In this document: positions 58,135 to 64,000 of the stretch, piece after piece
Layout: every line of letters starts with the position of its first letter
Numbering within the stretch: the stretch's first letter is position 1
Origin: Ephydatia muelleri
Lineage: Eukaryota > Porifera > Demospongiae > Spongillida > Spongillidae
Assembly: GCA_013339895.1 (NCBI GenBank)
Contig: JABACO010000009.1
Coordinates: 6,221,658 to 6,285,657 of the forward strand
Length of the DNA: 64,000 nt
Direction: 5' to 3'
Made by a program: the position numbers and the translations under genes
The notes under the pieces: model-generated
Databases searched by the model: none
The model's input: only the letters and a program-made list of their open reading frames with translations
What the model was told of the DNA's origin: nothing

Positions 58135-59277
58135 ATGAGCGTGCTAGCTCTACTGGCTCTTAGTTTGCTGATTACGTTTGCATTTGGCTTGGACAATGGG
58201 TTGGGAAAGGTTCCGCAGATGGGCTGGAATTCCTGGAACCACTTTGGGTGCGGCATTAACGACGACATCATAAGGCAGACGGCAGATGCTTTCATTTCAT
58301 CTGGTCTCAACAAATTTGGATATCGTTACGTCAACATCGACGACTGCTGGGCGTCGAGCAGAGATTCGAGCGGCATCGTGCAAGCGGATCCTAACTCGTT
58401 CCCCAAAGGTATAGCTGACCTCGCCAACTACGTCCACTCAAAGGGACTGCTGTTTGGCGTATACAGCGATGCCGGAAACAAAACTTGCGCGGGAAGACCA
58501 GGCTCTCTGGGGTACGAAACGAACGATGCGCAGACGTACGCGGGATGGGGTGTGGACTATCTCAAGTATGACAACTGCAACGATGACGGAATTGATCCTA
58601 AAGTGCGATACCCCGTCATGCGTGACGCACTCAATAAAACCGGACGCTCTATATTCTTCTCCATGTGCGAGTGGGGCGTAGAAGACCCCGCGACATGGGC
58701 TCCAGTGGTGGGAAACAGCTGGCGCACAACAGGTGACATCAGTGACAGCTGGAACTCCATGATCACCAGAGCCGACCAAAACAACCTGTGGGCTCAGTTT
58801 GCTGGACCAGGTGGTTGGAACGACCCAGACATGCTGGAGGTTGGCAATGGAGGAATGACCACTACAGAGTACGAGACCCACTTCAGCCTGTGGTGCTTGA
58901 TGAAGGCCCCTCTGCTGATCGGCGCAGATGTGAGGTCCATGAGCAGTGACACGTTCCGTATCCTTACCAATGTGGAGGTGATTGCTGTCAATCAGGATTC
59001 AAAAGGCGTGCAAGGCCGTAAGATCAACGTAACAGGGGACTCGGAGGTGTGGTCTGCACCACTGTCTGATAATGCCTTTGCTGTCGTCCTTCTGAACCGT
59101 GCTGACACTGCTGCCACCATAACAGCGTGGTGGGCGGATCTGCCCCTTGACCCCAACACAGCTGCTGCTGTGAGGGACCTCTGGCAGCATCAAACTGTGG
59201 GAGTGATGAAGGGAAGTGTGACAGCCGATGTGCCTGCTCATGGAGTTGTGATGTATCGCGTTTTGCCTCAAAACTGA
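58135..59277 (+). CDS. Alpha-galactosidase, glycoside hydrolase family 27, intronless
   Basis: The 380-residue protein should hydrolyse terminal alpha-galactosyl groups from glycolipids, glycoproteins or oligosaccharides. A signal peptide (1-18) predicts secretion or lysosomal delivery. The GH27 barrel starts at [18 protein letters not shown]. The nucleophile is Asp146 (YLKYDNC) and the acid/base Asp201 (TTGDISDSW). Other family marks are NIDDCW (about 67-72), [27 protein letters not shown] and [10 protein letters not shown], followed by the C-terminal beta-sandwich. Length and motifs match plant, fungal and bacterial GH27 more than vertebrate GLA/NAGA, which read KFDGC and carry longer C-termini. 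The frame is intact with no intron. Function is confident; origin (ancient retention or transfer) is open. Confidence 0.95.
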   Translation: MSVLALLALSLLITFAFGLDNGLGKVPQMGWNSWNHFGCGINDDIIRQTADAFISSGLNKFGYRYVNIDDCWASSRDSSGIVQADPNSFPKGIADLANYVHSKGLLFGVYSDAGNKTCAGRPGSLGYETNDAQTYAGWGVDYLKYDNCNDDGIDPKVRYPVMRDALNKTGRSIFFSMCEWGVEDPATWAPVVGNSWRTTGDISDSWNSMITRADQNNLWAQFAGPGGWNDPDMLEVGNGGMTTTEYETHFSLWCLMKAPLLIGADVRSMSSDTFRILTNVEVIAVNQDSKGVQGRKINVTGDSEVWSAPLSDNAFAVVLLNRADTAATITAWWADLPLDPNTAAAVRDLWQHQTVGVMKGSVTADVPAHGVVMYRVLPQN

Positions 59278-59279
59278 TA

Positions 59280-59924
59280 AACGTGCTTCACCATGATAGT
59301 GTGCTAGTGACCTTTTATGACTAGAATAATGTCATGTTCTTGTTTGTTTGACGATGCCTTGCTTCTCTCTGTTGCTTGTCACTAGGATATGTTATTGGCT
59401 GTGTCTAATAGGCTATTGATTTATTTAGATTAATTATTTTTATTTTTATTTTACAGTGCATGAATGGAAACAGCTTAGGAATTAACACAGAGTCTGTTAA
59501 ATCACCCCTACCATCAGATAATCCATAACGGGATAGAAGTGTGCTAGCATTTTTGGCACATCAAAGTGATGCCCAAATGAGAGTACCTTGATTGCATACA
59601 TTGGTAAATGAATTTGTATTTGAGCCACATGACTGATTGCTACATGCCCCAACCCCTATTAACCTTAACAATTAAAGGGGTACGTGGTGCAACATTGCTG
59701 TCATGCTTCTGTTGCTCTCCAACTTCCCCTGCAACTCCTGAGTACACACTCCCTTCCAAAACTAATTATTAATTATGTCATATTGTCTTCCCAGCTTACT
59801 ATATAATAATAATTAGGAAGCTGGATTTATTTTTACATGAGTTGATTGTGAATTTTTTCATCATTTACAATATGGAGTTACTCCACACATGTTACATTTG
59901 TGACCTTCCAAACACTGGAAGGAA
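59280..59924. other. Convergent 3' flank between two genes
   Basis: AT-rich sequence between the convergent 3' ends of the alpha-galactosidase and dehydrogenase genes. No additional feature seen. Confidence 0.5.
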
Positions 59925-60938
59925 CTACACATAGTATGTCACACCCAACTGCTTCATAACATCATCCATTACGTCTGCTATCACCTGACTTTGGTCAAGA
60001 GTCATGTGACAGCTCTCCTGTTTTGAAGCTATCAGACATGCCCTAACTTCTTCTGCCTCATAACTCATGCCAGAGCCATTTCTGAACACAGTGGGTTTAT
60101 GGACAGAAGGCAAAGGGAATTCCAGTGTCCCTGTAGGGGTCTCCAGTTTGGAAGGACACCAGAAAGGGCAAGGTAATTTAAGAGTTCCCTTTGTTCCCAC
60201 CACAATGGCCTCGTTTGGGAGGTCCAATCCAATTGTGCAGGTGAGCTGTGCAACTCTCTCTCCTGAGTACTTTAACGTAACGGCTGCAAAATCGTCCACC
60301 CCGGTGTCAGTGAGCCAGCCAGAGGCGTAAATGGACTCGGGACGGTCCCCGCCAAACACCATTGTCGCTAAGTTGATCACGTACACGCCCACGTCAAGAA
60401 CCGCACCCCCGCCCAGCGCTGGGTCGGTAAGCCGAGCCCGCTCATCTGATCCACCGTCTGGTTGCCGCTGAAATCCAAAATTGGCTGACATGTATTTAAC
60501 CTGACCGATTGCACCCTCATCGATCATGCTTTTCAGTTTCACGATGGCGGGGAAAAATCTTGTCCACACTGCCTCCATCAGGAACACGCCCCCATCTCTC
60601 GCCGCTTTGATGAGCGTCGCTGTCTCCTTAGCGTTCATTGTCAGCGGCTTCTCGCACAGCACAGGCTTCTTGGCCTCTATCATCTGGAGGCTGCACTGCA
60701 GATGGGTTGGGTGAATGGTGGCCACGTACACAACATCTACTCCCTCATCTCTGGCTAGATTCTCGTACGACCCGTACGCACGTGGGATGCGGTGCTCCCG
60801 CGCAAATTTCGTGGCAGAGTCTAGAGACCTTGCGGCAACCGCCACAACCTGGTGCTGGGACTCGGGAAGCGACTGCAGCGCAACAACAAAGTCATGAGCT
60901 ATCTTCCCTGATCCACATATTCCCCAACGCAATGCCAT
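59925..60938 (-). CDS. DHDH: Trans-1,2-dihydrobenzene-1,2-diol dehydrogenase-like (GFO/IDH/MocA), intronless
   Basis: The 337-residue protein is an NADP-type Rossmann oxidoreductase. Dimeric dihydrodiol dehydrogenase oxidises trans-dihydrodiols and D-xylose, presumably in the cytosol here as no signal peptide is seen. The nucleotide-binding motif is GICGSGKIA (7-15). The catalytic lysine is Lys97 in CEKPLTMN, and the Tyr at 186 lies in GGGAVLDVGVY. MEAVWTRFFP (121-130) is a mark of the DHDH subgroup. Length equals the mammalian enzyme within a few residues. The ATG at 60938 sits directly before the Rossmann strand. No intron and no damage. It is convergent with the alpha-galactosidase gene. 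Confidence 0.92.
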   Translation of the reverse strand: MALRWGICGSGKIAHDFVVALQSLPESQHQVVAVAARSLDSATKFAREHRIPRAYGSYENLARDEGVDVVYVATIHPTHLQCSLQMIEAKKPVLCEKPLTMNAKETATLIKAARDGGVFLMEAVWTRFFPAIVKLKSMIDEGAIGQVKYMSANFGFQRQPDGGSDERARLTDPALGGGAVLDVGVYVINLATMVFGGDRPESIYASGWLTDTGVDDFAAVTLKYSGERVAQLTCTIGLDLPNEAIVVGTKGTLKLPCPFWCPSKLETPTGTLEFPLPSVHKPTVFRNGSGMSYEAEEVRACLIASKQESCHMTLDQSQVIADVMDDVMKQLGVTYYV

Positions 60939-60939
60939 T

Positions 60940-61490
60940 TTATTATTCTTATTTAGTGCGCATGAGGCGTTCCAACGACTACAAACGGTTCAGGACAGTT
61001 TGCGTGACGCAATATCGGCACACTCAATAAACATGTAAATCTCATTGTCTCGTTTATGGCCAACTTTGAATAAACAGTAGCCCGAATTGTACTACACGCG
61101 GGCTATGCCCACACATCGGTCCCTTACTAAAAATGATAATCATAATGTGCAACAATTACTCTCCTTATCACGTAGTGTGCAATTTAAAATAAACTAGTTT
61201 CTCTGAAATAGCAGCTTGAGTTGGTCATAGCGCTGTTACGGGAACGGGAGGAGGTAGGCCAACACCACGTAAATATTCAAAAATGCATTCCAAAAACTAT
61301 CACACAACTGAAACAGCATGACCACTTGACTCGCTGGATTGTAAATTTGGGCTTTGTAAAGCCCACATGATTTGGTTTGCCTCCACCTATGCTGACACTT
61401 TCCTCCATGTACACTTCCTAACAGGGTCTGGATTGTCTTATTGGCGTTCTGTTCAGTGCCAATCATCTCATCCGCTGATTTGAGAAGCAG
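60940..61490. other. No gene seen
   Basis: Upstream flank of the dehydrogenase gene (its promoter would lie here). Short minus-strand ORF near 61236-61466 has no support. Confidence 0.45.
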
Positions 61491-61493
61491 CTA

Positions 61494-62735
61494 TCATGAT
61501 GCTGATGACCACAGCAGAGGTCCAAAGACAGCAATGAACTGGACCAGGCTATAGGAGGACACTGTCACTACAGTGGCTGGTGAGGGGATGGTGCCAACTG
61601 CAGACACACTTCCTTCTGGTTGGTCACCTGGCATGGGTTCCAGAAAGGCAGGGATCGACACTGGCATTGGCTGCAATGGGTTTGGAGGGGGGGGGGGAGC
61701 TACTGTGAAGTAATCTGCAAACGTGTCATTAGAAAAAGAAAAGACTCAGGTGCTCAGAGGTGCTTGTGCCATTTAATTCAGGCACATCACTCTTAACTTG
61801 TATGAAGAGTTTGTAAAAAGTGTTCCCCCACAAGTAATAAAGTGCCACGCCCCTTGGCACTTGAGCGTGCATGCCTGTCGGGAGAATGCCTGTACAAGTT
61901 AGAAGAGGAATATGGGAATGCATGTGTATGGGAATGGGCATGTGTATGGGAATGGGCATGTGTATGGGAATGGGCATGGGCATGGGTATGGGAATGGGCA
62001 TGTGTATGGGAATGGGCATGTGTATGGGAATGGGCATGGGTATGGGAATGGGCATTTGACATGTGAGCACAGGCACACATTGACAGTGTTACAGTCGTAT
62101 GATCACAGATCTAATATGTTAGACAGTGTTGCTATGGCAACCATTTAGACCTGTTGATAGAGAAAGAAACACAGTTATTTGGGTGCATAGCCACTGTATC
62201 AGTGATCCATTAGTTCCCTTCATGGATAGACCGACCATGTTTAACGTTGCCAATGGTTACTGCAACAGCTGAGTGGTAAGTTTCACCAAGGATGGCGTCG
62301 ACCCAGTGGGGGAGGTGCCCATTCCCATCCAAATGGGAAGTATCTGTTCTTGGCTGACAAAGAGAATGGTCACATTAACATGGTCACAGGCCCCAGTGTT
62401 CAGAGGAGTCATAATCGATACAACCTTTGTTAGCCATCAATGGACATAAAGACCACAATTGTGATTTTACTATCAACAACTTGGCGAAAAGCCCCTCCCT
62501 CCAAGAGGATAGCACCTCTCCAGCAGGGGAAATCCCCACTAGAGATAGGACCATCAGAGACATGATGTAGTGTATTTGAAGGAAAAAGAGCTGGAGGGGT
62601 GAGGGAGGGAGGGATGGAGGGATGGAGGGAGGAGAGAGGGGGGAGGGGATGAAATAGGGAGGGAAGATAGAGGGAGGAATTTCCCAACACACACCTTTCA
62701 TCCCAAACTCTTCTTCCTTCATCAATTTTAGACAT
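61494..62735 (-). CDS. Fragments of an unrecognised surface-type gene
   Basis: The last minus-strand part (about 61892-61494) follows acceptor TTGTACAG and reads GILPTGMHAQVPRGVALYYL, FIQVKSDVPELNGTSTSEHL. After a frame change at a T-run it continues NDTFADYFTVAPPP, and past a C-run ends in a Pro/Ser/Thr stretch with a hydrophobic C-terminus (SLVQFIAVFGPLLWSSAS). That tail could be a GPI-anchor signal or a terminal membrane segment. Possible upstream exons lie at 62280-62600 (for example GDFPCWRGAILLEGGAFRQV), but frame and borders are unclear. The protein family is not recognised. An 18-bp minisatellite occupies the intron. Confidence 0.35.
61912..62056 (+). repeat. GGGAATGGGCATGTGTAT minisatellite
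   Basis: Modules of 18 and 12 bp (GGGAATGGGCATGTGTAT and GGGCATGGGTAT types) repeat across 145 bp. Met-Gly and Met-Pro-Ile open frames here are artefacts. Confidence 0.92.
62580..62675 (+). repeat. GGGAGG/GGGATGGA purine-rich microsatellite
   Basis: Repeats of GAGGGAGG and GGATGGAGG with very few pyrimidines, similar in type to the tract at 105-298. Confidence 0.85.
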
Positions 62736-62739
62736 TACC

Positions 62740-64000
62740 CATCATGTAGAACACATTCAAGAATCAAAGAGATTCTTCTGGATACTGATGTTCCCTCTGA
62801 TTCCTTGTATGGTCATTACATTAGTGGATAAATTTGAACCATGCACTTGAACTCTTTGATATCTTCATTGCTCTACTGATGCATCTGCTGCAACAGGTCT
62901 GTATGCAATTGTGTGTATGACTGTGCACATGTGATAATCACTTCATTAAATATAAGCCAATTGTACCATAAGTGTGCATAACTTTAATTCATGTACTCTA
63001 GTGATGTAGTTAATTAAAGGTTTATGAGAGTAGTTAGGTTCAGTTAACTACAGATGTTTGTGCAGTTAAGTAAAAATCATTACGTATTACATTATCCCAT
63101 GTTGTTTCAGTTATAACTACACTGGTTTTGACCCAAACTCAGTTAAGTTGACAATTTAGTTAAATGGTCACATGAAAAGTTAGTTTGTAGTTTAAATAGC
63201 TTAGTTTTTAAATCACATCACGTTCAAGCTGGTTGTACACCTAGATTCCATGTGCTGTGACCATTGGATGAAAAAGAGCATGCAAAATGGAGCTGACACT
63301 GCAAGACAGCTAACTTTGTTACCATATTAAATTAACACATCTGGATGCATAGACATTGTACCTTGGAAATTCTTAACTAATTCATTATATTATCCAGTGA
63401 AAAATAAAACCATTGGAATGTTAGATATTAATGTTATGTATCATCAGGTTATGTGTCTTTTATAACATTAAAAATAATAATAAATTAACCAAGGTTTATG
63501 TATTCACACATCATGTCATCATCTGCACATATGTCAACATGTTTCAAGAATATATTGCAGTTAGAGCAGACCATTCGCACACTGTTTCAATGATTTTTCA
63601 AGCTCCTTTTGGACAATCCTTCTGCTAAGAAGTCGATATCAAAAGCAGTTGAATTACACGCACGAAGAGTGGTGCAGCAGGTTTTTGGATTATCCTGTAG
63701 GGGTACCACATCAAATTAGAAACACAGTGATAACACGAGTCAGATGCAAAATTAAACACCAGTCAGATAAATAGAATGTACATGTAGCAATTACTATAGA
63801 TGTCCCAGCTAATATTTGAAACTATACAAACATGCTCTGCTGGCAATCCTAAATTCCACGATGAAAGTAATTGATTAAGAAACAATTAATAGATGAAGTG
63901 CAATCCAACTGCACATCACCAACTAATATTAACATTCTAGTCACGTAAAATGTCTGTGTTCTTCTGCATACACATTCACAACATTCTCAGACAGCATTTT
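62740..64000. other. No gene seen
   Basis: AT-rich unique sequence to the window edge. No ORF with a recognisable domain, RNA gene or repeat. Confidence 0.5.

Noticed and set aside
58438-58881. Minus-strand ORFs within the alpha-galactosidase gene
   Set aside because: Shadows of a strongly supported coding sequence on the plus strand.
1-64000. tRNA or other small RNA genes
   Set aside because: Scanning by eye for A/B-box-like motifs and cloverleaf ends gave no convincing case. A covariance-model search would be decisive; I could not run one.

Overview
The window looks like nuclear DNA from a non-bilaterian animal, most likely a marine sponge. This is an inference. The support is GT-AG introns, metazoan-type genes (usherin-like fibronectin III exons, a BUD22/SRFBP1-like gene, dimeric dihydrodiol dehydrogenase), a beta-helix/multi-membrane protein of a style I associate with sponges, and relics of several eukaryotic transposon classes. 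There is no prokaryotic gene organisation, and I recognised no tRNA or rRNA gene.

Layout. 0.3-2.7 kb (minus): degenerate usherin-like FN3/laminin-G exons with CA and 20-bp repeats. 3.9-5.8 kb (minus): a broken copy of a multicopy transposon-like gene with an SDGGPDHR motif. 5.8-9.7 kb: a 3.9-kb alternating pyrimidine-purine TG/TA/CA satellite. 9.7-15.0 kb: two copies of a strand-asymmetric, C-depleted repeat, one with an inverted arm. 16.5-20.2 kb (minus): an intact intronless gene for a 1,227-residue beta-helix/multi-TM protein. 20.9-22.1 kb: a paralogous pseudogene in which two blocks are inverted in place. 22.7-24.5 and 29.9-31.3 kb (minus): two truncated Ty3/Gypsy-like elements. 31.7 kb: a 98-bp palindromic foldback element with 9-bp target duplications; a 545-bp relative lies at 38.7 kb.

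32.8-36.4 kb (plus): a two-exon gene for a 67-residue membrane protein, found by matching splice phases. 36.7-49.7 kb (plus): a BUD22/SRFBP1-like gene whose introns hold foldback, tyrosine-recombinase, hAT and piggyBac-like relics and a SAP-like ORF. 50.8-51.7 kb: a 5'-inverted, poly(A)-tailed retroelement fragment. 53.5-54.7 kb (plus): a two-exon type I membrane protein. 55.3-56.8 kb (minus): a decayed THAP9/P-element transposase. 58.1-59.3 kb (plus): an intact intronless GH27 alpha-galactosidase. 59.9-60.9 kb (minus): an intact intronless dihydrodiol dehydrogenase. 61.5-62.7 kb (minus): fragments of an unrecognised surface-type gene.

The host genes do not form a pathway; they are unrelated neighbours in a repeat-rich stretch. 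Single-base frameshifts recur in the BUD22-like, usherin-like and transposon-derived sequences but not in the three long single-exon genes. Some may be assembly errors at homopolymers, so the word pseudogene is provisional where only frameshifts support it.
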